A DNA stretch of 64,000 bases from Streptomyces sp. NBC_01803. Lineage in GTDB: Bacteria; Actinomycetota; Actinomycetes; Streptomycetales; Streptomycetaceae. The stretch covers positions 1,488,001-1,552,000 of the forward strand of contig NZ_CP109073.1 in the NCBI RefSeq assembly GCF_035917415.1, read 5' to 3'. The translations under genes and the position numbers were made by a program. Shown here piece after piece: positions 22,734-31,159 of the stretch. The notes below the pieces were generated by a model. The model was given only the letters and a program-made list of their open reading frames with translations. It did not search any database and was not told the origin of the DNA. Numbering within the stretch: position 1 is the first letter of the stretch; every line of letters starts with the position of its first letter.

Positions 22734-25181
22734 ATGGCCCGCCGCAGCACGAAGTCCCCGCCTCCCGAGGCATTCGAGGAGCGCATCCTCGACATCGACG
22801 TCGTCGACGAGATGCAGGGCTCCTTCCTGGAGTACGCCTATTCCGTCATCTACTCCCGGGCGCTGCCGGACGCGCGGGACGGCATGAAGCCGGTGCACCG
22901 CCGGATCCTCTACCAGATGCACGACATGGGGCTGCGGCCCGAGCGCGGCTATGTGAAGTGCGCCCGCGTGGTCGGCGAGGTGATGGGCAAGCTGCATCCG
23001 CACGGGGACACCGCGATCTACGACGCGCTGGTGCGGATGGCCCAGCCGTTCTCGATGCGACTGCCCCTGGTGGACGGCCATGGGAACTTCGGTTCGCTGG
23101 GGAACGACGATCCACCCGCCGCCATGCGGTACACGGAGTGCCGGTCCGCGCCGGCGGCCGGGCTGATGGTGGAGTCGATCGACGAGGACACGGTCGATTT
23201 CGCGCCCAACTACGACGGCAGCGAACAGGAGCCGGTGGCGCTGCCCGCCGCCTATCCGAACCTGCTGGTGAACGGGGCGAGCGGGATCGCGGTCGGCATG
23301 GCGACGAACATGCCACCGCACAACTTGACGGAAGTCATCGCGGCGGCCCGGCATCTGATCCGGTATCCGAACGCCGACCTGGCCGCGCTGATGCGCTTCG
23401 TGCCCGGGCCGGATCTGCCGACCGGCGGCCAGGTCGTCGGGCTCGACGGGATCAGGGACGCCTACGAGACGGGCCGGGGCACGTTCCGGATGCGGGCCAC
23501 GGTGACGGTGGACAAGGTCACCGCCCGGCGGCGCGGACTGGTGGTGACGGAGCTGCCGTTCATGGTCGGCCCGGAGAAGGTCATCGCCAAGATCAAGGAC
23601 CTGGTCAACGCGAAGCGGCTGCAGGGCATCGCGGACGTCAAGGACCTGACCGACCGGGAGCACGGGCTGCGCCTGGTCATCGAGGTGAAGAACGGCTTCA
23701 ACCCCGAGGCGGTGCTGGCCCAGCTCTACAAGCTGACGCCGATGGAGGAGACCTTCGGCATCAACAACGTGGCGCTGGTGGACGGCCAGCCGCTGACGAT
23801 GGGCCTGCGGGAGCTCCTGGAGGTCTATGTCGACCACCGCTTCGAAGTGGTGCGGCGGCGCAGCGAGTTCCGCCGCCGCAAGCGGCGGGACCGGCTGCAC
23901 CTGGTCGAGGGTCTGCTCGTCGCGCTGGTCGACATCGACGAAGTCATCCGGATCATCCGCTCCAGCGACAACGCGGCGGCGGCCAAGGAGTCCCTCATCG
24001 CGCGCTTCGGGCTCTCCGAGACGCAGACGCAGTACATCCTGGACACGCCGCTGCGGCGGCTGACGCGGTTCGACCGGCTGGAGCTGGAGTCGGAGCGCGA
24101 CCGGCTGACCGGGGAGATCGAGGAGCTGACCCGGATTCTCGACTCGGACGCGGAGCTGCGGAAGCTGGTCTCCGCGGAGCTGTCCGAGGTCGCCAAGAAG
24201 TACGGCACGCCGCGCCGCACGCGGCTGCTGGAGTCCGAGGGCGACCGGGCCGAGGCGGTGCCGCTGGAGGTCTCCGACGACCCGTGTCGCGTGCTGCTGT
24301 CCTCCACCGGGCTGCTGGCGCGGACGGCGGACGGCGACATGTCGTTCGAGAGCGGCGGCAGGAGAGGCAAGCACGATGTGATCGTCTCCGCGGTGCCGTC
24401 CACCACGCGGGGCGAGGTCGGCGCGGTGACGTCGACGGGCCGGCTGCTGCGGCTGGCCGTGGTGGACCTGCCCCCGCTCCCGCGCGGCGCGTCGGCGCCG
24501 AGTCTGGCGGGCGGGGCGCAGCTCTCGGAGTTCCTGTCGCTGGGGGCCGACGAGCGGGTGGTCTGCCTGACCACCCTGGACGAGTCCTCCCCCGGCCTGG
24601 CCATCGGCACCGAGCAGGGCGTGGTCAAACGGGTGGTGCCGGACTACCCGGCGAACAAGGAGGAGCTGGAGGTCATCACCCTGAAGGAGGGTGACCGGAT
24701 CGTGGGCGCGGCCGAGCTGCACACCGGCGAGGAGGACCTCGTCTTCATCACCAGCGACGCGCAGTTGCTGCGGTACCCAGCCTCGCAGGTCCGCCCCCAG
24801 GGCCGGCCGGCGGGCGGTATGACGGGGGTCAAGCTCGCCGAGGGCGCGCGAGTCATCTCGTTCACGGCCATCGATCCGGCGGGCGACGCGGTTGTGGTCA
24901 CGGTGGCGGGCGGCAGCGGCACGCTGGACGACTCGCTGGGGACGGCCAAGCTCACACCGCTCGACCAGTATCCCCGCAAGGGGCGGGCCACGGGCGGGGT
25001 CCGCTGCCAGCGGTTCCTGAAGGGCGAGGACCGGCTGACGTTCGCCTGGGCCGGGGCCGTGCCCGCGCGAGCGGCCACGGCCGCCGGCGCCCCGGTGGAC
25101 CTGCCGGAGCCCGATCCGCGCCGGGACGGCTCGGGGACGCCGCTGGCGAAGGCGATCGCGGTGATCGCCGGGCCGGGGTAG
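22734..25181 (+). CDS. parC: DNA topoisomerase IV subunit A
   Basis: The breakage-reunion subunit of topoisomerase IV, which decatenates daughter chromosomes; in S. coelicolor the pair is called ParC/ParE. The 815-residue protein has the quinolone-region segment 'HPHGDTAIYDALVRMAQPF', the active-site Tyr in 'AAMRYTECR' (near residue 126), the coiled-coil gate 'LELESERDRLTGEIEELTRIL', and a C-terminal beta-pinwheel (after about residue 500) with degenerate blade repeats. The blade sequence 'QVRPQGRPAGGMTGV' differs from the GyrA box, favouring ParC. ATG 22734 follows GAAGGAG. Its partner parE lies about 2 kb downstream, convergent. A 16-bp tandem duplication covers the stop codon. Confidence 0.94.
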   Translation: MARRSTKSPPPEAFEERILDIDVVDEMQGSFLEYAYSVIYSRALPDARDGMKPVHRRILYQMHDMGLRPERGYVKCARVVGEVMGKLHPHGDTAIYDALVRMAQPFSMRLPLVDGHGNFGSLGNDDPPAAMRYTECRSAPAAGLMVESIDEDTVDFAPNYDGSEQEPVALPAAYPNLLVNGASGIAVGMATNMPPHNLTEVIAAARHLIRYPNADLAALMRFVPGPDLPTGGQVVGLDGIRDAYETGRGTFRMRATVTVDKVTARRRGLVVTELPFMVGPEKVIAKIKDLVNAKRLQGIADVKDLTDREHGLRLVIEVKNGFNPEAVLAQLYKLTPMEETFGINNVALVDGQPLTMGLRELLEVYVDHRFEVVRRRSEFRRRKRRDRLHLVEGLLVALVDIDEVIRIIRSSDNAAAAKESLIARFGLSETQTQYILDTPLRRLTRFDRLELESERDRLTGEIEELTRILDSDAELRKLVSAELSEVAKKYGTPRRTRLLESEGDRAEAVPLEVSDDPCRVLLSSTGLLARTADGDMSFESGGRRGKHDVIVSAVPSTTRGEVGAVTSTGRLLRLAVVDLPPLPRGASAPSLAGGAQLSEFLSLGADERVVCLTTLDESSPGLAIGTEQGVVKRVVPDYPANKEELEVITLKEGDRIVGAAELHTGEEDLVFITSDAQLLRYPASQVRPQGRPAGGMTGVKLAEGARVISFTAIDPAGDAVVVTVAGGSGTLDDSLGTAKLTPLDQYPRKGRATGGVRCQRFLKGEDRLTFAWAGAVPARAATAAGAPVDLPEPDPRRDGSGTPLAKAIAVIAGPG

Positions 25182-25198
25182 GGCCGGGCCGGGGTAGG
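25167..25198. repeat. 16-bp tandem duplication across the parC stop
   Basis: Two identical 16-bp units (25167-25182 and 25183-25198) of the form GCCGGGCCGGGGTAGG. The first contains the parC TAG stop. Confidence 0.9.
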
Positions 25199-25210
25199 GC
25201 CTGAGACGCC

Positions 25211-26248
25211 TCAGACGGGGTCCTCGCCGATGTCGTCGGGATCGTCCAGAAAGCGCCGGACCTCCGCCATGCCGTCGTCGGCGGGCTCGCCGTCCGCCGC
25301 GACGCAGTCGGCCAGCTCCTTGCGGAGCGCCTCGGCGTCGACGCCGGCGCCGATCAGGACCAGCTCGGTGGTCGGGCCATCGGTGGGGGCCGGGTAGAAC
25401 CGCAGGAACCGGCCGACGGCGTGCAGGGTGAGCCGTTCAGCGCCGAAGGAGACGAAGCCCTTGATCCGGTAGAGCCCGGTCGGCCTGCTGTCCAGAAAGC
25501 GCATCAGCCGGCGCGGGCCGAGCGGCCGGTCGGTGGTGAACGCCACGCTGTCGTAGGCGGTGTGGAGGTGCTCGCCGGGGTCGTCGTTCTCGTCGGCCGC
25601 CAGGTCGGCGAACGAGAGCTGCCGCGCGCCGGTCCGAGGCACCGCCGTGTCCGCCGTGTCCGCCGTGTCCGCCGTGTCCGACCGGTCGAAGAACAGGCCG
25701 GGGTCGACGCGCCCGTGCACGGCCTCCACGACGGGGACGCCACCGGCCCGCTCCCGCAGCCCGGCCGACAGGACGCCGCGCCGGGCGGCGTCGACCCGGT
25801 CGGTCTTGTTGAGCACCAGGAGGTCGGCGGCGCCCAGGTGGCGGCTCCGGTCCGGCTCGGCGGCGTCCACGACCTGAACGAGCCCGCCGTAGACGATGCG
25901 CGGGTTCTCGCAGGCCAGGATCATCCTGATCAGCACGGGCGGCTCGGCCAGTCCGCTGGCCTCGACGACGATGAGGTCGATCCCCGCGTCGGGCCGCGCC
26001 AGCCGTTCCAGCGCCGCGTCCAGATCCTCGGTGTCGACGGCGCAGCACAGGCAGCCGTTCCCGAACGACGCCATGGCGTCCACCTGTCCGGCCACCAGCA
26101 TGGCGTCGACCGGGATGCTGCCGAAGTCGTTGACGACGGCCCCGATCCGGACCCCCTCGCGGTTGCGCAGCAGGTGGTTGAGAAGCGTCGTCTTCCCCAC
26201 CCCCAGGAAGCCGGCGAGCACGATGACCGGAATCCGGCCGCTGACCAT
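25211..26248 (-). CDS. COG0523 (CobW/CobN-like) GTPase, probable metallochaperone
   Basis: A 345-residue G3E-family GTPase. The P-loop is 'GFLGVGKTTLLNHLLRN', the metal-binding CxCC motif is 'GNGCLCCAVDTED', Walker B/switch is 'IVVEASGLAEP', and the base-specificity motif is 'LVLNKTDRV'. The C-terminal CobW_C domain has 'GLYRIKGFVSFGAERLTLHAVG'. Such proteins deliver zinc, iron or cobalt to client proteins. ATG 26248 is assigned. Inside it, four 9-bp repeats encode a run of Asp-Thr-Ala. It is divergent from the iron-box gene at 26364, with a 30-bp palindrome between. Confidence 0.88.
   Translation of the reverse strand: MVSGRIPVIVLAGFLGVGKTTLLNHLLRNREGVRIGAVVNDFGSIPVDAMLVAGQVDAMASFGNGCLCCAVDTEDLDAALERLARPDAGIDLIVVEASGLAEPPVLIRMILACENPRIVYGGLVQVVDAAEPDRSRHLGAADLLVLNKTDRVDAARRGVLSAGLRERAGGVPVVEAVHGRVDPGLFFDRSDTADTADTADTAVPRTGARQLSFADLAADENDDPGEHLHTAYDSVAFTTDRPLGPRRLMRFLDSRPTGLYRIKGFVSFGAERLTLHAVGRFLRFYPAPTDGPTTELVLIGAGVDAEALRKELADCVAADGEPADDGMAEVRRFLDDPDDIGEDPV
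25644..25679. repeat. Four tandem 9-bp repeats in the COG0523 gene
   Basis: Four exact copies of GCCGTGTCC on the plus strand, encoding Asp-Thr-Ala units in the minus-strand gene. The unit is in frame, so copy-number change would lengthen or shorten the linker between GTPase and C-terminal domains without breaking the frame. Confidence 0.9.
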
Positions 26249-26295
26249 GTTCCGCACAGCGCCCGAGCCTAGCGGCACCCCGCCGCCCGTGATCA

Positions 26296-26325
26296 CGGTC
26301 CCGCACCGCGCGCGGTGCGGGACCG
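26296..26325. repeat. 30-bp perfect palindrome between divergent metal genes
   Basis: A gapless self-complementary sequence (left arm CGGTCCCGCACCGCG) lies 48 bases from the COG0523 start and 20 bases from the iron-box-like site. As RNA it would be a 13-bp hairpin with a 4-base loop in either direction. Confidence 0.9.
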
Positions 26326-26344
26326 CCGGGGCGGCTGGGGCGAA

Positions 26345-26363
26345 CGAGGTTAGCCTTGCCTGT
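26345..26363 (+). promoter_or_regulatory. Iron-box-like site abutting a GTG start
   Basis: CGAGGTTAGCCTTGCCTGT agrees at 13 of 19 positions with the DmdR1/IdeR consensus TTAGGTTAGGCTCACCTAA, including the AGGTTAG left half. It ends one base before the GTG start of the sucrase/ferredoxin-like gene, so a bound repressor would cover the promoter and start. The right half is weak. Confidence 0.55.
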
Positions 26364-27281
26364 GTGAGCGAATGTGCGATTATCTCCCGGGCGCGGGCCG
26401 AGCCCCTCGCCGGCACGGCCACCACCGCCCGGACCTGGCTGCTGATCGAGCAGCCCGGTCCCTGGGGCGGCAAGGCGCTCACCGAGAGCCGGCTCGACCC
26501 CGGCCTCGGCCGGGCCCTGGAGGCCGCCGCCGAGGGGGCCGGGACCGGCGTCCGCGTCGCGCTGATCCGCCGCCCCCGCCGGGACGGCGAGCGGGCCGCG
26601 ACCCGGCGGCGGGTCTGGCTGGCGCACACCAGCCCCGGTGCCCCGTGGATCCGGACCACCGAGCTCGGCGACGACCGCGCCGCGCGCGACCTGCTCGGCC
26701 TCGACTTCCCCCGTCTCGGCGCCGGTCACCACGACGGCCTGTGGGAGCCCCACCGGGGCGGTCCGCTGACGCTGGTGTGCACCAACGGCAAGCGCGACCG
26801 CTGCTGCGCGGTCCTCGGCCGCCCGCTGGCCGCCGAGATCGCCGCGGCCGGCGGCGCGGAGGTCTGGGAGATCACCCACATCGGCGGCCACCGCTTCTCC
26901 CCGACCCTGCTGACGCTCCCGCACGGCTACGCCTATGGCCGGATGACGGCGATCGCCGTCAAGGGCGTGCTGGCCGCCCTCCAGGACGGCCGGGTGGTGA
27001 CGGAGCACTGCCGTGGCCGGTCCACCTGGGACCGTCCGGGCCAGGCCGCCGAGCTGGCGGTGCGGGAGCTGACCGGCGAGGAGGCCGCCGACGCCCTGAC
27101 CGTGGAGACGGGGCCGCGGCACGGCGCGGCCTGGTCGGTGACCGTCGTGCACCGGGACGGCCGCCGCTGGCGGGTCGGGGTCGCCGAGGAGGCCGCCGAC
27201 GAGCCGGCGCCCGCGAGCTGCGGCGCCGCGTTCACGCCTCAGCCCGCGCTGGTGATCACCTCCGCCGACCCGCTCCCCTGA
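26364..27281 (+). CDS. Sucrase/ferredoxin-like (thioredoxin-like Fe-S) family protein
   Basis: A 305-residue protein of the Suc_Fer-like family. The core 'LVCTNGKRDRCCAVLGRPLAAE' and 'VWEITHIGGHRFSPTLLTLPHGYAYGRM' are the conserved Cys and His blocks; Cys pairs probably bind a [2Fe-2S] cluster in a thioredoxin-like fold. N-terminal 'TWLLIEQPGPWGGKALTESRLDP' is also family-typical. GTG 26364 has no ribosome site and starts directly after the iron-box-like sequence, so the message may be leaderless. Iron repression is inferred. Its partner across the divergent region is the COG0523 GTPase. Function in redox or iron handling is not established. Confidence 0.82.
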   Translation: MSECAIISRARAEPLAGTATTARTWLLIEQPGPWGGKALTESRLDPGLGRALEAAAEGAGTGVRVALIRRPRRDGERAATRRRVWLAHTSPGAPWIRTTELGDDRAARDLLGLDFPRLGAGHHDGLWEPHRGGPLTLVCTNGKRDRCCAVLGRPLAAEIAAAGGAEVWEITHIGGHRFSPTLLTLPHGYAYGRMTAIAVKGVLAALQDGRVVTEHCRGRSTWDRPGQAAELAVRELTGEEAADALTVETGPRHGAAWSVTVVHRDGRRWRVGVAEEAADEPAPASCGAAFTPQPALVITSADPLP

Positions 27282-27294
27282 GCGCCGGGCGCGT

Positions 27295-29412
27295 TCAGGT
27301 GTCGATACGGGAGCGGTCCAGGGTCGCCGCCGCGTTGGCGATGAACTCGCGGCGCGGCGCCACCTCGTTGCCCATCAGGAGACTGAACGCCTCCTCCGCG
27401 GCGTCCAGGTCGCCGATGTTGATCCGGCGCAGCGTCCGCTTGCGCGGATCCATCGTGGTCTCCGCGAGCTGGTCGGCGTCCATCTCGCCGAGGCCCTTGT
27501 AGCGCTGGATCGAGTCCTTGTACCGCACGCCCCGGCGGTCCAAGTCCCGCAGGGTCTCCCGCAGCTCGCCGTCCGAGTACGTGTACAAGTACTTGTCCTG
27601 GCCCTTCTTCGGATTGCTCAGCTCGACACGGTGCAGCGGCGGGACGGCCGAGAAGACCCGGCCCTGCTCGACCATGGGCCGCATGTAGCGCTGGAAGAGA
27701 GTCAGCAGCAGGCAGCGGATGTGCGCGCCGTCCACATCGGCGTCGGCGAGGAAGATCACCCTGCCGTACCGCGCCTGGTCGATGTCGAAGGTCCGCCCGG
27801 AACCGGCTCCTATCACCTGGATGATCGCTCCGCACTCGGCGTTCTTCAGCATGTCGGACACCGACGACTTCTGAACGTTCAGGATCTTGCCACGGATCGG
27901 CAGCAGCGCCTGGAACTCCGAGTTCCGCGCGAGCTTGGCCGTGCCCAGGGCGCTGTCGCCCTCCACGATGAACAGCTCGCTGCGCTCCACCTCGTCGCTG
28001 CGGCAGTCGGCGAGCTTCGCCGGCAGCGCCGACGACTCCAGGGCCGTCTTGCGCCGCTGGGCCTCCTTGTGCTGCCGGGCGGCGATCCGGGTGCGGGCCG
28101 CCGCCACGACCTTGTCCAGGACCGCGCGGGCCTGCTGCTTGGCGTCCCGTCTGGTGGAGGTCAGGAAGGTCTTGAGCTCCTTGGCCACCACGGCGGCCAC
28201 GATCCGGGAGGCGGCCGAGGTGCCGAGCACCTCCTTGGTCTGCCCCTCGAACTGCGGCTCGGCCAGCCGGACCGTCACGACGGCCGTCATCCCCTCCAGG
28301 GCGTCGTCCTTGGTGATGTCGTCCTCGGCGACACGCAGCAGCTTGGTGGCGCGCAGCACCTCGTTCACGGTCGTCCGGACGGCCCGCTCGAAGCCGGCGA
28401 TGTGGGTGCCGCCCTTGGGGGTGGCGATGATGTTGACGAAGGACTTCAGCGTGGTGTCGTAGCCGGTGCCCCAGCGCAGCGCGACATCGACGTACAGATC
28501 GCGTTTGACCTCGGTGGGGATCATGTGGCCGCGGTCGTCGAGGACCGGGACGGTCTCCTTGAACGCTCCCTCGCCCTGGAGCCGCAGCACGTCCGAGACG
28601 GGCTTGTCCGGCGCCAGGTACTCGCAGAACTCGCCGATGCCGCCGTCGTAGCGGAAGACCTCCTCGGACGGCTCCGCGCCCTCCACGCCGCGCTCGTCGC
28701 GCACCACGATCGTCAGCCCGGGGACCAGGAAGGCCGTCTGGCGGGCGCGGGCGTACAGGGTCTCCAGGGAGAGCTTGGCGTCCTTGAGGAAGATCTGCCG
28801 GTCCGCCCAGTACCGCACGCGGGTGCCGGTGCGCGTCCTGGGGATCTTCTTGCCGGTGAGCAGTCCGCCGGCCGGGTCGAAGGGGGCGTCCGGACCGGAC
28901 TCGGTGAAGATGCCGGGGGTGCCGCGCCGGAAGCTGATCGTGTGGGTGCGCCCGCCGCGGTCGACCTCCACGTCGAGCCGGGCGGAGAGGGCGTTCACCA
29001 CCGAGGCGCCGACCCCGTGCAGGCCGCCGGAGGCCGCGTAGGACCCGCCGCCGAACTTCCCGCCCGCGTGGAGCTTGGTCATCACGACCTCGACGCCGGA
29101 CAGACCGGTCTTCGGCTCGATGTCGACGGGGATGCCGCGCCCGTTGTCCCGCACCTCCACCGAGCCGTCCTCGCCGAGCAGGACATCGATGTGGTCGCAG
29201 TGGCCGCCGAGCGCCTCATCGACGGCGTTGTCGATGATTTCCCACAGGCAGTGCATCAGGCCGCGGCTGTCCGTCGACCCGATGTACATCCCGGGGCGCT
29301 TGCGCACCGCCTCCAGCCCCTCCAGAACCAGCAGGTGCCGGGCGGTGTAGTTGCCTCCAGGATCGGATCCGGTCAGCAGTGCGGTAGATGGCACGGACGT
29401 GTCGGCGGTCAC
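27295..29412 (-). CDS. parE: DNA topoisomerase IV subunit B
   Basis: The ATPase subunit of topoisomerase IV. The 705-residue protein has the GHKL ATP site ('WEIIDNAVDEALGG', 'VRDNGRGIPVDIEPKTGLSGVEVVMTKLHAGGKFGGGSYAASGGLHGVGASVVNAL'-type region around 70-130, here cited only in part), the transducer domain with Lys in 'FVNIIATPKGGTH', and the TOPRIM domain 'LFIVEGDSALGTAKLARN' with 'FLADADVDGAHIRCLLLTL'. Length lacks the GyrB-specific extension, favouring ParE. GTG 29412 has GAGGAG 7 bases upstream. It is convergent with the sucrase/ferredoxin-like gene and divergent from the DUF7455 gene. Confidence 0.94.
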   Translation of the reverse strand: MTADTSVPSTALLTGSDPGGNYTARHLLVLEGLEAVRKRPGMYIGSTDSRGLMHCLWEIIDNAVDEALGGHCDHIDVLLGEDGSVEVRDNGRGIPVDIEPKTGLSGVEVVMTKLHAGGKFGGGSYAASGGLHGVGASVVNALSARLDVEVDRGGRTHTISFRRGTPGIFTESGPDAPFDPAGGLLTGKKIPRTRTGTRVRYWADRQIFLKDAKLSLETLYARARQTAFLVPGLTIVVRDERGVEGAEPSEEVFRYDGGIGEFCEYLAPDKPVSDVLRLQGEGAFKETVPVLDDRGHMIPTEVKRDLYVDVALRWGTGYDTTLKSFVNIIATPKGGTHIAGFERAVRTTVNEVLRATKLLRVAEDDITKDDALEGMTAVVTVRLAEPQFEGQTKEVLGTSAASRIVAAVVAKELKTFLTSTRRDAKQQARAVLDKVVAAARTRIAARQHKEAQRRKTALESSALPAKLADCRSDEVERSELFIVEGDSALGTAKLARNSEFQALLPIRGKILNVQKSSVSDMLKNAECGAIIQVIGAGSGRTFDIDQARYGRVIFLADADVDGAHIRCLLLTLFQRYMRPMVEQGRVFSAVPPLHRVELSNPKKGQDKYLYTYSDGELRETLRDLDRRGVRYKDSIQRYKGLGEMDADQLAETTMDPRKRTLRRINIGDLDAAEEAFSLLMGNEVAPRREFIANAAATLDRSRIDT

Positions 29413-29840
29413 GCAGTTCGCTCCTCGCTGAATCCAGATCTGTGGCTTAGTGCCGCTCAGAGGGTACCGAGGCCATGTAGAGCGGTTGTGCAGCTACCCG
29501 AGGAATATCAGAGTAGCCCAGAGTCGTTCACGTGTTCGATGACTCGTCCGGGTGACGCGCACGTCACGTTCCCTTCGAGGCATGAACCATTTAGGCTCCG
29601 GGCACGTCCTTCTGAACGGGAGGACCGACCCCGGATACACCGAGGTAGCCGGAACAAAACGACCAAGACAGCGCTTATAACAACGATCCACCTGCAATAC
29701 GGCTCATTCGCCGCCAACCGGCAGCGTTCGGCCATCTCGGCAGAAAGTTTTTGAGCGAGAAAGCCGCGAGCGGGAACGTTCTCGGCCTGGTTGGATGTTG
29801 TCCCTGGTACGACAGCTCGTCGAGCTAGAGAAGAGGCGAC
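29413..29840. other. 428-bp AT-richer intergenic, parE / DUF7455 gene
   Basis: Lower in GC than the surroundings, especially 29655-29720 and 29740-29760. It contains the divergent promoters of parE and the DUF7455 gene. I see TGATAT and TATAAC blocks that could be -10 elements but no clean -35 partner, and no gene. Confidence 0.5.
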
Positions 29841-30071
29841 GTGACTACTGTTCTGACCCCCGCGACCCCACTGACGGCCGGGGACCGCTGCGACCGCTGT
29901 GGTGCCCAGGCGTATCTCCGCGTGGTCCTCGCCAACGGCGGTGAGCTCCTGTTCTGCGCCCACCACGGGCGCAAGTTCGAGCCGGAGCTCAAGAAGATCG
30001 CTGCGGAGATACAGGACGAGACGGAGAAGCTCACGGCGACTCCTGCTCCCGTACACGACGACGAACGCTGA
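29841..30071 (+). CDS. DUF7455 family small zinc-ribbon protein
   Basis: A 76-residue protein with 'DRCDRCGAQAYLRVVLANGGELLFCAHHGRKFEPEL': a CxxC pair and a C-x-H-H pair that should bind one zinc. This is the short actinobacterial DUF7455 family. The GTG start follows AAGAGG at 4-5 bases. It ends in a 15-bp bidirectional terminator shared with the convergent protease gene. I know of no established function; its conserved position next to parE and hrdB suggests a housekeeping role. Confidence 0.8.
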   Translation: MTTVLTPATPLTAGDRCDRCGAQAYLRVVLANGGELLFCAHHGRKFEPELKKIAAEIQDETEKLTATPAPVHDDER

Positions 30072-30130
30072 TCCGCGGCGTATCTCGTCGCATCAACGAC
30101 GGGCTCGGTCCGGCCCTCGAGCCGGAGGAC

Positions 30131-30166
30131 GGGCGGTCACCCCGGTGCCATCCGGGGTGACCGCCC
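30131..30166. terminator. 15-bp bidirectional terminator overlapping the protease stop
   Basis: A perfect 15-bp stem (GGGCGGTCACCCCGG / CCGGGGTGACCGCCC) with loop TGCCAT. The stop codon and the last nine codons of the minus-strand protease lie within it. Confidence 0.9.
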
Positions 30167-31051
30167 GTTGCCTTTGAGACCGTCGGTTCCGGCACCGACC
30201 GCGCGCAGCAGCTCGGCGACCGCGGAGCCGCGCGTGTAGACACCGGGGAGGCCGGGCTCGCCGCAGCCCGTCCCCCACGAGACCAGGCCGACCAGCAGCC
30301 CGCCGGCCACCAGCGGGCCGCCGCTGTCGCCTTGACAGGCGTCCCGGCCGCCACCCGGTGACGCCGCGCACACCATCGACTCCGCATCGAAACGGCTGCC
30401 CGCCGCGTTCCCGCCGTCGGCCTCGTAGGCGTCCGCGCAGGCCGCGTCGTCCAGCATCCGGACCCGGGCCGAGCGCAGCCGGTCGGCATAGCTGCCGTCT
30501 CCGGCGGTGTCCCCCCAGCCGAGGACGTCGGCCGGCGTGCCCGCCGTGTAGGCGGGATTCCCCCGATCTGCCACGGTGATGGCGAACCGCGCCGGAAGCG
30601 GCTGAGCGAGCGTGAGCACGGCGAGATCGCCGGCGTTCGTCAGCTCGTCGTAGGCCGGATTGATCCACACCCCAGTCACCGGCACCTCGCGGCCGGCCGT
30701 GCCGTTCAGGTCGTCCCGGCCGACGATCACCGCCAGATCGCGCAGGTCCCCGCGCCCGGCGCCGGGCGCGGGCCGGGTCAGGCAGTGCGCGGCGGTCACG
30801 ACCGTGCGACCGCCGACGACCACCCCGCCGCAGAACTGACCCGAACGGGCGTCTCCGAACAGCGCGCGACTGCTCAGCGCCACCGCCCACGGGCTGCGGG
30901 ACACCGAAGCCGGATGACCGCCGACCACGGCGGCACCGGCCGCGGCGGCGGGGTGCTGGGACGGGAGGGCCGACAGGAGCGGCCAGGACAGCAGGGCCGC
31001 GGCCAGGACGGACAGCGAGACGGTGCGCGACGGCCGGGACGGATGACGCAT
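30137..31051 (-). CDS. Secreted trypsin-like serine protease (S1)
   Basis: A 304-residue precursor with an N-terminal signal peptide (basic 'MRHPSRPSR', hydrophobic 'VSLSVLAAALLSWPLLSAL', Ala-rich cleavage region near residue 38) and an S1 protease beginning at about 'VVGGHPASVSRSPWAVAL'. The catalytic triad is His in 'VVTAAHCL', Asp in 'NAGDLAVLTL' and Ser in 'CQGDSGGPLV'. An Asp six residues before the Ser ('GRDACQGDSGG') gives trypsin specificity for Arg/Lys. The six Cys fit three disulfides. ATG 31051 follows AGGAG by 6 bases. Confidence 0.92.
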   Translation of the reverse strand: MRHPSRPSRTVSLSVLAAALLSWPLLSALPSQHPAAAAGAAVVGGHPASVSRSPWAVALSSRALFGDARSGQFCGGVVVGGRTVVTAAHCLTRPAPGAGRGDLRDLAVIVGRDDLNGTAGREVPVTGVWINPAYDELTNAGDLAVLTLAQPLPARFAITVADRGNPAYTAGTPADVLGWGDTAGDGSYADRLRSARVRMLDDAACADAYEADGGNAAGSRFDAESMVCAASPGGGRDACQGDSGGPLVAGGLLVGLVSWGTGCGEPGLPGVYTRGSAVAELLRAVGAGTDGLKGNGRSPRMAPG

Positions 31052-31159
31052 GGAGGCTCCTGGAACCGTACGGAATCCTGTAACCACCCAGCGTCACGGC
31101 GACGGCCGCGGCGCGCATCCCGAAGCGCCCGCGGCCGTCGTGCTGCCGTTGCGCCCCGC

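Noticed and set aside
22626..24722. Long open frames antisense to and overlapping parC
   Set aside because: parC is intact and motif-rich; the antisense products have no recognisable domain.
25644..25679. CRISPR-like array
   Set aside because: Units are 9 bp and abut without spacers; it is an in-frame coding microsatellite.
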